Source: Marivita sp965656765
GTDB lineage: Bacteria > Pseudomonadota > Alphaproteobacteria > Rhodobacterales > Rhodobacteraceae
Reading direction: 5' to 3'
Length of the DNA stretch: 64,000 nucleotides
NCBI RefSeq assembly: GCF_965656765.1
Contig: NZ_CBFHLV010000008.1
Coordinates: forward strand, 1-64,000
The stretch's first letter is position 1, and every line of letters starts with the position of its first letter. Of the stretch, positions 52,748-62,022 are shown piece after piece. The notes beneath the pieces were generated by a model, which saw only the letters and a list, made by a program, of their open reading frames with translations, was not told where the DNA came from and searched no databases. A program made the translations under genes and the position numbers.

Positions 52748-53983
52748 TTACGTATCGGGACGCGGCGGAGCGCCACCCACGAACGCATTGCCGTTTTTGT
52801 AATCACAAGCAGCCTCCTGCATTTCAAGATGCAACCCGCCGTCGGTATAGGGATGCGCGCGAGCGAGGTCTTCGTCCACGTCAATGCCCAGACCGGGGCT
52901 GTCTTGCGCGGTGATATACCCGTCTTCGACCTTGATCGTGTTCTGGATCAGCGCGTTGTGAAACGGTGTATCGATGGTTTCGGCCAGCAGCATGTTGGGG
53001 ATCGAGGTGCATAGATGCACATTTGCGGCCCATTCCACTGGTCCCGCATACAGATGTGGCGCGATCTCTGCGTTGAACGCCTCGGCCATGATCGCGAGCT
53101 TCTTGGCCTCCCAAATTCCTCCGACTCGCCCCAGCGCCGGTTGCAGAATCTTGGCACCAGCAGTGCGGAGCACGGTTGCGAATTCGGTCTTGGTGGTCAT
53201 CCGCTCACCCGTGGCGATGGGAATACGCACGGCGCGCGCGACTTCGGCGAATTCAAGCAGGTTGTCGGGTGGGATTGGCTCTTCGTACCAGAGTGGCAGA
53301 TACGCCTCGATTGCTTGCCCAAGTCGGATCGCACCCGAGGTGGTGAACTGCCCGTGGGTGCCGAACAACAGATCGGCCTTGTTCCCGACCGCGGCACGGA
53401 TGGCCTTGCACATTTCAACCGAGAGCGAAATGTCGGTCATCGCAGGCTGGTGGCCGCCGTGGATCGTATATGGCCCAGCCGGGTCGAATTTCACAGCAGT
53501 ATAGCCTTGCCGCAAATATTCGGTCGCCGCTTCGGCCTGCGCGTCCGGGTCCGTCCAGAATGCGCTGATATCATGGTGGGGCAAGGGATACAGATAGGTG
53601 TAGGCGCGGACCTTTGCGTTCATCCGTCCACCCAAGAGCGCCCAAACAGGTCGACCGCGCGCTTTTCCCAGAATGTCCCAACAGGCGATCTCAAGCCCGG
53701 AAAACGCACCCATGACCGTTAGATCAGGGCGTTGTGTGAACCCGGCCGAATAGGCGCGGCGGAACATCAGTTCTATATTCTCGGGGCTTTCGCCCTTCAT
53801 GTGCCGCTCGAACACATCCTCGATCACGGCTTTCATCGCGCCCGGGCCAACCGACGAGGCATAGCATTCGCCCCAACCGGTGATCCCCGTGTCAGTTGTC
53901 ACTTTGACCAGCGTCCAATACCGGCCGCCCCAGCCGGGGGCAGGGGGGGCTGTTATGATGATGTCGAGCGTGTGGAGTTTCAT
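52748..53983 (-). CDS. Mandelate racemase/muconate lactonising family protein, galactonate dehydratase-like
   Basis: 411 residues, enolase superfamily. It has an N-terminal capping domain (GGRYWTLVKVTTDTGITGWGE) and a barrel with AFSGLEIACWDILGKA, KFDPAGPY, WYEEPIPPDN and GRVGGIWEAKKLA. It is closest to D-galactonate or related sugar-acid dehydratases. The product would be a 2-keto-3-deoxy acid; no kinase or aldolase is adjacent. It follows the Zn-alcohol dehydrogenase gene by 88 bp. Confidence 0.85.
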   Translation of the reverse strand: MKLHTLDIIITAPPAPGWGGRYWTLVKVTTDTGITGWGECYASSVGPGAMKAVIEDVFERHMKGESPENIELMFRRAYSAGFTQRPDLTVMGAFSGLEIACWDILGKARGRPVWALLGGRMNAKVRAYTYLYPLPHHDISAFWTDPDAQAEAATEYLRQGYTAVKFDPAGPYTIHGGHQPAMTDISLSVEMCKAIRAAVGNKADLLFGTHGQFTTSGAIRLGQAIEAYLPLWYEEPIPPDNLLEFAEVARAVRIPIATGERMTTKTEFATVLRTAGAKILQPALGRVGGIWEAKKLAIMAEAFNAEIAPHLYAGPVEWAANVHLCTSIPNMLLAETIDTPFHNALIQNTIKVEDGYITAQDSPGLGIDVDEDLARAHPYTDGGLHLEMQEAACDYKNGNAFVGGAPPRPDT

Positions 53984-54071
53984 GGCTGTTCCCCTGCTGT
54001 CGGGCGGATGGTCCAGTGTAGCATCACGGGTTTACGTGGGCGGAAATCCCACCCTGTCATTGATGTTGCGC

Positions 54072-55151
54072 CTAGAACAGAATCACGTTGCGCTTGGCTC
54101 CGCCCGCCTTGGTGTCGGCGATGGCTTCGTTGATCTGGTCCAGTGACCACCTGCCTGACACCAACTCATCCAGCTTGAGCCTGCCTTGGCGATACAGGTC
54201 AGCCAGCCACGGAATGTCCCGGCGGATCACTACATCCCCCATCTTTGACCCGACCATGCCCTGCGCCATATAGGCCAAAACAACCGGCTCGTATTCGGCC
54301 ATCGCGCCGGAATGCGGCATACCAATCATCACCATGCGCCCGCCCCATCCCAGATAGCGCGGCGCGTGATTATAGGCCGGGATGGCACCAACAGTCACAG
54401 CGACCAGATCGGCGCCGCGGCCAAGGATGCGCATCACCTCTTTCCAAGGCGCTTTGCCGGTGGCCAGAACGCCGTCAGTTGCGCCAAATGCTTTGGCGGT
54501 CTCCAGCTTTTCCTCGGTCACATCCACGGCCACGATCCGTCGCGCCCCGGCAATGCGCGCACCTTGAATGGCGTTCAGCCCGACGCCACCAGCACCGATC
54601 ACCACCACATCTTCGCCTGCGCGCAACTGGCCTGCATTTACCACCGCTCCGACGCCAGTGATCACACCGCAGGCCATCAGCGCGACCGCCTCTGGGGGCA
54701 TGTCGTCGGGCAGGGGCACGACCTGGCTTTGGTCAACGACCACGCGTTCAGCAAATGCACCGCAATTCATCGCCTGAACCACCGCTGTGCCATCCTCGCG
54801 CGTGATCGGGGACGCCCCAGCGCCGGGTGTTTCGCAAATCGTAGGTTTGCCGCTCGAACAGTTCGGACAAGTGCCGCAAGCCTTGATGAGGGTAACGACA
54901 ACGCGCTGTCCCTCCACTAGATCACGCACACCCGTCCCGATTGCCGACACCCGTCCCGCTGCTTCGTGCCCATAGACTGCTGGCAGGTCGCCGCCCCACG
55001 CGCCTTCAGCAAAGTGGATGTCCGAATGGCAAATCGCCACCGCTTCGAGCGTCACTTCGATTTCTCCGGCCCCTGGCGCGCGAAGAGTGAGCTCTTCCAA
55101 GCTCAACGGTTGGCCGAATTCGGTGCAGACAGCAGCTTTGATGCGGGTCAT
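54072..55151 (-). CDS. Zinc-dependent alcohol dehydrogenase
   Basis: 359 residues from the ATG at 55151 (MTRIKAAVCTEFGQPL). Medium-chain dehydrogenase features: the catalytic-zinc region AICHSDIHFAEG, GHEAAGRVSAIG, a structural zinc lobe (CGTCPNCSSGKPTIC) and the Rossmann motif GAGGVGLNAIQGARIAG. NAD-dependent, tetramer-type family. Substrate unknown; the sugar-acid dehydratase downstream suggests a sugar or polyol pathway. Confidence 0.9.
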   Translation of the reverse strand: MTRIKAAVCTEFGQPLSLEELTLRAPGAGEIEVTLEAVAICHSDIHFAEGAWGGDLPAVYGHEAAGRVSAIGTGVRDLVEGQRVVVTLIKACGTCPNCSSGKPTICETPGAGASPITREDGTAVVQAMNCGAFAERVVVDQSQVVPLPDDMPPEAVALMACGVITGVGAVVNAGQLRAGEDVVVIGAGGVGLNAIQGARIAGARRIVAVDVTEEKLETAKAFGATDGVLATGKAPWKEVMRILGRGADLVAVTVGAIPAYNHAPRYLGWGGRMVMIGMPHSGAMAEYEPVVLAYMAQGMVGSKMGDVVIRRDIPWLADLYRQGRLKLDELVSGRWSLDQINEAIADTKAGGAKRNVILF

Positions 55152-55225
55152 GTGATCTCCCATGGCTTTCGCGCAACCTGCGGCGCACATCGACCAAGCG
55201 CAAGCGGGAAGTCAACCTTGGGCGG

Positions 55226-56431
55226 TCAGGCCGCGACAGCATTCCGGCGCGGGGCCAGAAAGACGACCAGCGCAACCACGATCAGAGCCAGCGACAGCAA
55301 GAACGGCGCGCCAGGGAAATAGACGCTCGCCCCAGCACCTGTGTACTGCGCAAAGACGGACGTCATCAGCAGGGGGGCCACGATCATCGCCACAGCTCCA
55401 ACCGAGGTTAGCGCGCCTTGTAACTCGCCCTGCCGTTTGTCTCCGACGGCTTTGGACATGATGCCTTGCAAGGCTGGGGTGATCACTGCACCGAACGCGG
55501 CCAAAGGCGTAAGGATCAGGGCAATCGTGCCCGATGTGACAAAGGCTAACGCGCCAAATGCGAAGATGTCGAAGATTAGGCCATAGATCACAGTGCCGCG
55601 TGTTCCCAGACGGGCGAGGATCACGCGGATCAAGCCACCCTGTACGATGGCCATCATGATGCCGAACAATCCCAGCGAAAGGCCGATCATGCCAGCGTTC
55701 CAGCCAAAGCGGGCTTGTCCGAAATATGCCCAGACCGACGGGTACACAAAAAAGGCCACCTGATAGAGGAAGAACACCGCAAAGAGACGTCCCATGCCGG
55801 GAAACTCTCCTAGTGATCTGAAGGCCCCCAAAGGATTTGCGCGCCGCCAGTCGAACGGGCGCCGGATCGCATCGGTGACGGTTTCGCGCAGCACGAAAAA
55901 TCCCAGTAAAGCATTTGCGCCCGCCAGCGCTGCAGCCGCCCAGAACGGCGCGCGTGTGCCCCATTCGCCCAGCACACCGCCCATCAATGGCCCGATGACA
56001 AAACCCAATCCGAAGGCCGCCCCGACCAGTCCAAAATTCTGCGCTTTCTTCTCGGGGTCTGAGATGTCAGCCATATACGCCGAGGCAGTGGATTGCGTGG
56101 CGGCTGTGATGCCACCGATCACACGCCCGATCAGCAACAACCATATCGATCCAGCCACCGCCATCACGACATAGTCCGCAGCCATCACCACCAATGAGAT
56201 GAGCAAGACTGGCCGTCTGCCAAAGCGGTCGGACAGGTTGCCGATCACCGGGCCGAACAGGAATTGCATCACGGCATAAACGGTCGCCAGCACACCGCCC
56301 CAAAGCGCCGCGTTGGCCAGGTCGCGGCCTGTCACGTCACGGATCAGGTCGGGCATCACCGGAATGATCAGCCCGATCCCCATCGCGTCGATCATCACGG
56401 TGATCAGGATAAAGACAACGGGCAGGCGCAT
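55226..56431 (-). CDS. MFS transporter, TCR/Tet family
   Basis: 401 residues, 12 transmembrane segments. MFS motif A is intact (GNLSDRFGRRPVLL), with the TetA-like opening LIIPVMPDLIRDV. Homologues include tetracycline exporters, but many Tet-like proteins in environmental bacteria export other compounds, so a resistance role should not be assumed. No tetR-like gene adjoins. Confidence 0.88.
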   Translation of the reverse strand: MRLPVVFILITVMIDAMGIGLIIPVMPDLIRDVTGRDLANAALWGGVLATVYAVMQFLFGPVIGNLSDRFGRRPVLLISLVVMAADYVVMAVAGSIWLLLIGRVIGGITAATQSTASAYMADISDPEKKAQNFGLVGAAFGLGFVIGPLMGGVLGEWGTRAPFWAAAALAGANALLGFFVLRETVTDAIRRPFDWRRANPLGAFRSLGEFPGMGRLFAVFFLYQVAFFVYPSVWAYFGQARFGWNAGMIGLSLGLFGIMMAIVQGGLIRVILARLGTRGTVIYGLIFDIFAFGALAFVTSGTIALILTPLAAFGAVITPALQGIMSKAVGDKRQGELQGALTSVGAVAMIVAPLLMTSVFAQYTGAGASVYFPGAPFLLSLALIVVALVVFLAPRRNAVAA

Positions 56432-56497
56432 GGGCGAAACTTTCAGGTTCAGGCCAGAGCGCCCGTCATGTGTAAACTACACTTGACAGTTTTTCAG

Positions 56498-57286
56498 TCA
56501 ATGCGCCAGTGCAGCAATAAAATCTGACAGCGCTTTCGTATAGTCATCCGGTGCCTCCACACAAGGCAAATGGCCTGCTTTGCGGATCAGTTGAAACTGC
56601 GATCCGGGTACGAGATCGACGGTTTCGCGCACCAGGTCAGGAGGTGTCGATCCGTCTTCGCTGCCGGCAATGCCCAGTGTCGGCAAGCGCAGAGCGGCGG
56701 TCGTCGTGTAGAAATCCGTCCCGGCAATGGCGTGTGAACACCCAATATAGCCTGCCGCCGGCGTGCGCGTCAGCATGTTGCGCCATGCGGTGAATTCGGC
56801 CTTGGCCCGAAAGGCAGGGGTGAACCAACGGGTCATAGTCGCATCGGCAACCGCATCAATCCCGCCCGCTTCGACATCAGCAATACGTTGCGCCCAGATC
56901 TCGCGCGTGGCAATGCGCGCGCCGGTGTTCGACAGCACCATCGCCCGCACCAAATCAAGCCGCTTGGCCGCGAGTCCTTGCGCGATCATCCCGCCGATCG
57001 AAAGCCCGACGAAAACCGCATCTCGCAGGTGCAGATGGTCCATCAGTTGCTCGACATCGCGCACAAGCGCGCCCATCCCGTAGGGTGGTATGGGACAGTC
57101 TGACAGTCCATGCCCGCGTTTGTCATAGCGGACGTACTTCAAGCCGCTCTGCGGCATCCGTGCGATCAGTTTGTCCCATAGCCGCAGATCGGTGCCCAGG
57201 GAATTGGCAAACACCACCGGCGCGCCATTCGGATCGCCATCCACGCGATAATTTAGGCGAATGCCGCCAAGGTCAGCGATTTGCAT
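56498..57286 (-). CDS. pcaD: 3-oxoadipate enol-lactonase-like alpha/beta hydrolase
   Basis: 262 residues. Alpha/beta hydrolase fold: FANSLGTDLRLWD near the oxyanion hole, YDKRGHGLSD, the nucleophile elbow GLSIGGMIAQG and a late catalytic His in KAGHLPCVEAPDDY. It matches PcaD, which opens 3-oxoadipate enol-lactone in the protocatechuate branch of the beta-ketoadipate pathway. No other pca gene is in the window, so the assignment rests on sequence alone. Confidence 0.8.
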   Translation of the reverse strand: MQIADLGGIRLNYRVDGDPNGAPVVFANSLGTDLRLWDKLIARMPQSGLKYVRYDKRGHGLSDCPIPPYGMGALVRDVEQLMDHLHLRDAVFVGLSIGGMIAQGLAAKRLDLVRAMVLSNTGARIATREIWAQRIADVEAGGIDAVADATMTRWFTPAFRAKAEFTAWRNMLTRTPAAGYIGCSHAIAGTDFYTTTAALRLPTLGIAGSEDGSTPPDLVRETVDLVPGSQFQLIRKAGHLPCVEAPDDYTKALSDFIAALAH

Positions 57287-57301
57287 TAGGGTGCGGCCTC
57301 A

Positions 57302-57348
57302 TCTTCTCTGGTTCCAAAATACCTTGGCGGACGGGGCAGGGCCCCCTA
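57302..57348 (-). repeat. GC-palindrome repeat with GAACCAGAGAAG tail, between nuclease and pcaD genes
   Basis: On the minus strand: GGGGC-CCT-GCCCC, then CCGCCAAGG and the tail TATTTTGGAACCAGAGAAG. It lies between the stop of the nuclease/phosphatase gene (57353) and the pcaD start (57286), with the tail facing pcaD. Its relation to the flanking genes is opposite to that of the 38431 and 43812 copies. Confidence 0.75.
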
Positions 57349-57352
57349 CGGA

Positions 57353-58552
57353 TTAACTCACCCGGAGGTGCGCCATGATTTGTCCGTGATCGCTTGCCAG
57401 CTTGTTATAGGGTGCTTCGGGGTGGCTGCCGTCGGTCAAGTGATCATTGAGAACGCTGAAATAGGTCATGTCACCGATCCGCCCATCGAATTCCGGGTCG
57501 AAATGACGTGACAGCCAGATTTGGTCGATGCTCTCGAACACACCGCCAAAGGCCGAGGTATAGACCATGTCTCGCAGGGATTTGCGCACGAACAGCTTTT
57601 CGGCCGACCGCAGGCGCACTTGTTCGACCGCTTCGGTGATCTGCGCGTTCTCCTCGGCTGAGTAGCGATCGGCCCGGTGTTCGGCGTCATGGCGTAGCAT
57701 CCATCCGTAGTTCTTGAATGGGCGTTCTCCGGCGATGATTTCGGAACTCACTGCATGTTCGCCATCGTTGTAGTCGCCCATGGCGATCACGGGGTTCCCG
57801 GCCGTCAGTTCGGCGACAATCGCCTGGCGTAGAACCCATGCCTCGGCCATTCGGCGTGTTGCCGCGCGAAGCGCCCCAAGGGCGCGTCCAAGCGGGTCGT
57901 AATCGGTCAAATCAGCCTCTGGCGCAAAGTCGGCCCCGGCGGGTTTGATGTATTCCCCCAGCTTGGACTTCAGGTGACAGTTGAAAACGGTCACAACCTG
58001 ACCACCCATTGGAATCTTCACTTTGAGGATCGGGCGGGACAAGCGTTTGAGCGTGAATTGCCCAGCATCATCAGCCTCCAAACCGCGCAGGGGTGTGAAC
58101 GGGATAACCAGTGGTTCGGGTAGGTCCTGAATAATCTCGGGCGCACTGGCAAAGCCAAGCCGCGACAGGATCGCGACGCCGGGACGGCGTTCGCCGGGGA
58201 TTCCCTCATCGGCGATGTTGGGGGCAAAGGCCAATGAGGCGCCGTGATATCCACCGCTCTCCAATCTGCGAAAGATCGCCTTCTTGCGGTATTTCTTGGT
58301 TTTGTCCGGTTGTGCCGCGTCGTTGAGCGTATCCGCGCGCTGCGTGGTTTCATCGATCACAGCTTGAAGGGCAGACTCCTCAAAGATTTCCTGAAACCCG
58401 ACGACGTCCGCATCCAGAGCCAAAAGCTGATCGGCCATCCAATCGGCTTTCCAGGCGTATTCCTCGGGTGTGTAGGTTTGAAATTTGTAATATTCCTGAT
58501 CTGGTCCGATCAGGTTCTTAACGTTGAAACTCGTAACAGTGACGTCCTGCAC
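57353..58552 (-). CDS. Endonuclease/exonuclease/phosphatase family protein
   Basis: 399 residues from a GTG at 58552 that shares its first base with the threonine dehydratase stop (TAGTG). The fold's catalytic motifs are TSFNVKNL, VVGFQEIFEE, the GDYNDGE loop and the final SDHGQIMAHL. No signal peptide is seen. Metal-dependent hydrolysis of phosphodiesters or phosphomonoesters is expected; the substrate is unknown. The start is set by the overlap; an ATG alternative in that place is absent. Confidence 0.83.
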   Translation of the reverse strand: MQDVTVTSFNVKNLIGPDQEYYKFQTYTPEEYAWKADWMADQLLALDADVVGFQEIFEESALQAVIDETTQRADTLNDAAQPDKTKKYRKKAIFRRLESGGYHGASLAFAPNIADEGIPGERRPGVAILSRLGFASAPEIIQDLPEPLVIPFTPLRGLEADDAGQFTLKRLSRPILKVKIPMGGQVVTVFNCHLKSKLGEYIKPAGADFAPEADLTDYDPLGRALGALRAATRRMAEAWVLRQAIVAELTAGNPVIAMGDYNDGEHAVSSEIIAGERPFKNYGWMLRHDAEHRADRYSAEENAQITEAVEQVRLRSAEKLFVRKSLRDMVYTSAFGGVFESIDQIWLSRHFDPEFDGRIGDMTYFSVLNDHLTDGSHPEAPYNKLASDHGQIMAHLRVS

Positions 58553-59529
58553 TAGTCTTCTCCGAATTGTTGCAATGCACTGAGAAACACCGCTCGATCC
58601 ACATTGCCGCCTGAGATGGTGCAGATCACTGTATCGCTGTTGATCTCGTCGCTGCGATAAAGCGCTGCTGCAAGCGCCACCGCGCCGCCGGGTTCGACCA
58701 CCAGTTTGAGCCGGGAAAAGGCCTGCGCCATTGCGCGTTGCGCCTCTTCCTCTGTCACAACAAACCCGGCGCCGCATAACCGTTTCATGATGGGAAACGT
58801 GATGTCACCGGGCTGCATCGTAACGATGGCATCACACAGACTTCCGGTTGGGCTTTGATTGTGTTCGATCCGACCCGACGAGAGCGACCGGGCCACATCG
58901 TCAAAGTTTTCTGGCTCCGCAGGTCGCACTTGCATCCCTGGCGCGCGGTCTTCCAGCGCAAGAGCGATGCCAGAGGTCAACCCGCCACCACCGCAGCACA
59001 CGATCACCTCGGCCTCGGTTACACCCAACTCTGCCGCCTGCGCTGCAATCTCAAGTCCGCAGGTGCCTTGCCCGGCGATTACGTCGGGTTCGTCAAAGGG
59101 TTTAATCAGGGTTAATCCCCGCTCTGTGGCGATCTGTGTGCCAATGACGTCGCGGTCTTCGGTCATTCGGTCGTACAAGACAACCTCAGCCCCCAATGCG
59201 CGGGTGTTGTCGATCTTCACCCGCGGTGCGTTTGCGGGCATGACAATGACTGCGCTTACCCCGAATTGCTTTGCAGCCAACGCCACTCCCTGTGCATGGT
59301 TGCCCGAGGAATAGGCGATCACGCCATTCTTACGCTGGTCTTCGTGTAGGGCAGAAACCGCTGATCGCGCGCCGCGATATTTAAAGCTGCCAGTGTGTTG
59401 GAGGCACTCGGCTTTGACCAGCACTCGCCGTCCAGCGATATCGTCCAGAAAGGGCGAAGACAAAAGTGGCGTCACCCGTGCGTGACCTTCGAGGCGATCT
59501 GCTGCGGCCTCAATGCGTTGAATGTCCAT
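58552..59529 (-). CDS. Threonine/serine dehydratase (PLP-dependent)
   Basis: 325 residues, fold-type II PLP enzyme. The PLP lysine is in TGSFKYRGA, the substrate loop is SSGNHAQGVA, and the phosphate-binding loop is CCGGGGLTSG. The C-terminal regulatory domain of biosynthetic IlvA is missing, so this is a catabolic threonine/serine dehydratase or a serine racemase-like enzyme. It is followed by the nuclease/phosphatase gene with a one-base overlap. Confidence 0.9.
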   Translation of the reverse strand: MDIQRIEAAADRLEGHARVTPLLSSPFLDDIAGRRVLVKAECLQHTGSFKYRGARSAVSALHEDQRKNGVIAYSSGNHAQGVALAAKQFGVSAVIVMPANAPRVKIDNTRALGAEVVLYDRMTEDRDVIGTQIATERGLTLIKPFDEPDVIAGQGTCGLEIAAQAAELGVTEAEVIVCCGGGGLTSGIALALEDRAPGMQVRPAEPENFDDVARSLSSGRIEHNQSPTGSLCDAIVTMQPGDITFPIMKRLCGAGFVVTEEEAQRAMAQAFSRLKLVVEPGGAVALAAALYRSDEINSDTVICTISGGNVDRAVFLSALQQFGED

Positions 59530-59532
59530 GCG

Positions 59533-60354
59533 CTACCTCAGCATATCCAGCCAGCGCCGCAGCGCGTTAAGGCTGTCGGGTTCATCAAGAAATGGGATGT
59601 GGCCGCGATCAGGCACTTCGACCGCGACCATGTCAGGACGGCGGCGTTTCATCTCGGCAAACGTCTCGGACGACAACAGGTCGGAATTAGCCCCTCGTAG
59701 ACAGGCAAGTGGCAAACCTGATAGCGCATCAAAGAGCGGCCAAAGGTCAGGCATTGGTTGTGCGCCGCCTTCAAGCACCGCCTCACGCAAGCGGGGGTCA
59801 TAAGTCAGCTCAAGCCCGACGTTAGTTTCGTTGAAGAGGATCTGAGCCTCGCGCAGCCAACGGTCGAATGGCACGTTGGGAAAGCCTGTCATGACCCGCG
59901 CACGGGCCTCGGCCATTTCGGTATGTGTTTTCAAAACGGGGGGGCGGCCAAGGTAGTCCTTGATTACCTCCAGACCCTCCGGCGCAATCTCAGGTCCGAT
60001 ATCGTTGAGCGCAACGCCCAGCAGACGATCCTTGACCGTCGCCGCCAGTACCATTGCGATCAACCCGCCGCGCGACGTGCCCAGAATTGCGGCTTTATCC
60101 AGCCCAAGATGATCCAGCAACTCCACCGCATCGCGACCTTCGACGGGGATCTGATACGTGGCAGGGTCGCCCCATTCGGACTGCCCCCGCCCGCGATAAT
60201 CCAACCGGATCAGACGCACTCCGGTCAGGTGCGGCGCGACAAATTCGAAGTCCCGTCCATCCCGTGTTAGGCCTGCAAGGCACAGCAGCGGCAGGCCATC
60301 GCCTTCATCGGTATAGAACAGCGAAAGGCCGTCAGAGGTGGTGAAATTGGGCAT
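59533..60354 (-). CDS. Alpha/beta hydrolase
   Basis: 273 residues from the ATG at 60354, which shares its first base with the haloacid dehalogenase stop (TGATG). Motifs: CLAGLTRDGRDFEF at the oxyanion region, RLDYRGRGQSEW, the nucleophile elbow LGTSRGGLIAM and the late His in VPDRGHIPFLDEP. The substrate is unknown. It lies 4 bp upstream of the threonine dehydratase gene. Confidence 0.88.
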   Translation of the reverse strand: MPNFTTSDGLSLFYTDEGDGLPLLCLAGLTRDGRDFEFVAPHLTGVRLIRLDYRGRGQSEWGDPATYQIPVEGRDAVELLDHLGLDKAAILGTSRGGLIAMVLAATVKDRLLGVALNDIGPEIAPEGLEVIKDYLGRPPVLKTHTEMAEARARVMTGFPNVPFDRWLREAQILFNETNVGLELTYDPRLREAVLEGGAQPMPDLWPLFDALSGLPLACLRGANSDLLSSETFAEMKRRRPDMVAVEVPDRGHIPFLDEPDSLNALRRWLDMLR

Positions 60355-61031
60355 CAGGCCAACTCCGGTATCGTTGTCAAATCGGAAAGCACATGGGCCG
60401 GTCGGTGAGTGAGCCGGTCCATTGGATCGTCTGCGCGGTTGACCCAAACTGTCTGAAACCCGTATGCGCTGGCACCTGCAATGTCCCATCCGTTTGAAGA
60501 CACGAACAGCACGTCCTCTTTTGCGCAGCTAAACTGTGCGCCGACCATGTCATAGACGCGGGGCGACGGTTTGAAGATGCCCACGTCTTCCACGGTTAGA
60601 ACACCATCAAGAAATTCGCCGATCCCGGCACTGTCGACCGCGCCTTCAAGCATGTCTTTGCTACCATTCGATAGGATCGCGCAGGTCTTGCCCGCAGCCT
60701 TGAGCCGCGCCAGCATCATCGGGGCCTCGCGATAAGCAGCCAATTCCCAATAAAGCGCCAACAGCCGTTCGCGCAGTTCGGGGTCGTCGGTCAGACCGAC
60801 CTTTTCCATTGCCCAATCAAGACCGTCTTTGGTGACTTCCCAAAACGGTGTATAATCGTCGGTTATGGTGCGCAGCCATGTGTACTGGAGCTGCTTAAGT
60901 CGCCAGTGCTCGGCCAGCTGAGGCCACACGGCCTTGAGTGCATCCCGCCCCGGTTCGCCAGCCGCATTCCGCGCCGCTGCGGCGACGTCAAACAATGTTC
61001 CATAGGCATCAAACACGCAGACCTGTGCCAT
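60354..61031 (-). CDS. Haloacid dehalogenase, type II
   Basis: 225 residues from the ATG at 61031 (AGAGAGGTG upstream). HAD motif I gives nucleophile D8 (VFDAYGTLFD); motif II is ILSNGSKDML, the lysine is in GIFKPSPRVYDMV, and motif IV is FVSSNGWDIAGA. The conserved set matches L-2-haloacid dehalogenases, which release halide and give D-2-hydroxyacids. It overlaps the alpha/beta hydrolase by one base. Confidence 0.9.
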   Translation of the reverse strand: MAQVCVFDAYGTLFDVAAAARNAAGEPGRDALKAVWPQLAEHWRLKQLQYTWLRTITDDYTPFWEVTKDGLDWAMEKVGLTDDPELRERLLALYWELAAYREAPMMLARLKAAGKTCAILSNGSKDMLEGAVDSAGIGEFLDGVLTVEDVGIFKPSPRVYDMVGAQFSCAKEDVLFVSSNGWDIAGASAYGFQTVWVNRADDPMDRLTHRPAHVLSDLTTIPELA

Positions 61032-61104
61032 AGACACCTCTCTCTCTATTGCATTCGCCGCAAGGTGTCAGATCACGCTGAAGGAGGGAAGCGCTGTTTC
61101 GAGC

Positions 61105-61596
61105 TCAGAAGTCAGCGCTTGTCCATGCGACGCGGTCACCGTTGCGGCGCAGAGGGATCACCGGGCGGTAGAGCCGCCGGTAAGAGCGTGGATGATAGTC
61201 ACAAATCAGAGTTTCGCTGGCATCTTTGATAAACAGATATGCACCGTTTTCGTGCTGCCAAGCAACGCCGCCGTAGCTGGCGATGGTCATGGCGGTGATG
61301 TGATTGTTGGCGGCCCAGAACCCATAATCGTCCGTACCAAATATACCGCCGCGTACAGCTTCAGGTTCGTCCTGCTTTGCCTCGTGAACAAGCCCACCCA
61401 CGTAGTCATCCACTGCGGCTTTGATGATACCCGTTACCGTAGCAGGCACAGCAAGGATCCAGCCTGCCATCGCGCCTGCGGCACCGACACCGTAAATGAA
61501 CGCGTCTGCAGCGTCTGGACCGTTGCCCGTGACTGCCCAGACGACGGGTTGCACGACCAGCCCGGCAGCGCCGCCACGAGACAGGCCGCCGGCCAT
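61105..61596 (-). CDS. Hypothetical protein with N-terminal hydrophobic region
   Basis: 163 residues with GAGGGAAG upstream of the ATG. The N-terminal 65 residues are hydrophobic and Gly/Ala-rich (AAGLVVQPVVWAVTG, VGAAGAMAGWILAVPATVTG), perhaps two membrane segments. The rest is soluble, with FGTDDYGFWAANNHITAMTI and a basic SYRRLYRPVIPLRRNGD. I recognise no domain. It lies 73 bp upstream of the haloacid dehalogenase gene on the same strand. Confidence 0.6.
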   Translation of the reverse strand: MAGGLSRGGAAGLVVQPVVWAVTGNGPDAADAFIYGVGAAGAMAGWILAVPATVTGIIKAAVDDYVGGLVHEAKQDEPEAVRGGIFGTDDYGFWAANNHITAMTIASYGGVAWQHENGAYLFIKDASETLICDYHPRSYRRLYRPVIPLRRNGDRVAWTSADF

Positions 61597-62022
61597 GCTA
61601 ATTCTTCCCTCTATCGCGTATTCGACCGAAAACGCCGCGACAGTGACCGCGGCATTGGTTGAGTAATTTTATCCAGTCATAATCAACCTCTTTGAAAAGA
61701 GGGCCACGCTGGGATCTTGAAACGCAAGGGCCATCCATGCGGGCCATCAATTAATTTAAAGCGCCGGCCAAAATACCGATCCGGGCTGAGGTTAAGTTGG
61801 CACAGATGGGGCGAGTCGCACAAGTCGGGACTGGGAAAGCGTGGAGTGCTTGCTAGCGGAAAGGGTAATGCAATATTTGCAATCGCGCCGATGCATGAGA
61901 CTCTACGTACTAGGATTCTGCAGCGGCCAGCGTTGCAAAGAAATGAAACGCGCAAAAAACAAACCCCCGAAAGCGAAAAGCCTCGGGGGTCGTCAAAATT
62001 TCAACAGTGTTGGAAACGCTGC
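61597..62022. other. Gap between hypothetical gene and rpsU (426 bp)
   Basis: I see no convincing gene. It holds the promoter of the 61105-61596 gene and, at its far end, the rpsU terminator (61951-61989). The open frames here have poor codon use and no ribosome sites. Confidence 0.5.
61951..61989 (-). terminator. Rho-independent terminator of rpsU
   Basis: CCCCCGA (61964-61970) pairs with TCGGGGG (61983-61989); on the minus strand a T-rich run (61963-61953) follows. Confidence 0.85.

Noticed and set aside
53925..53960. Another copy of the GC-palindrome repeat at the dehydratase N-terminus
   Set aside because: The GC run encodes the normal family N-terminal residues and has neither the paired stem nor the conserved tail.
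55226..56431. Tetracycline resistance gene
   Set aside because: Only a Tet-family MFS is seen; there is no divergent tetR or other resistance gene, and such homologues in environmental genomes often have other substrates.
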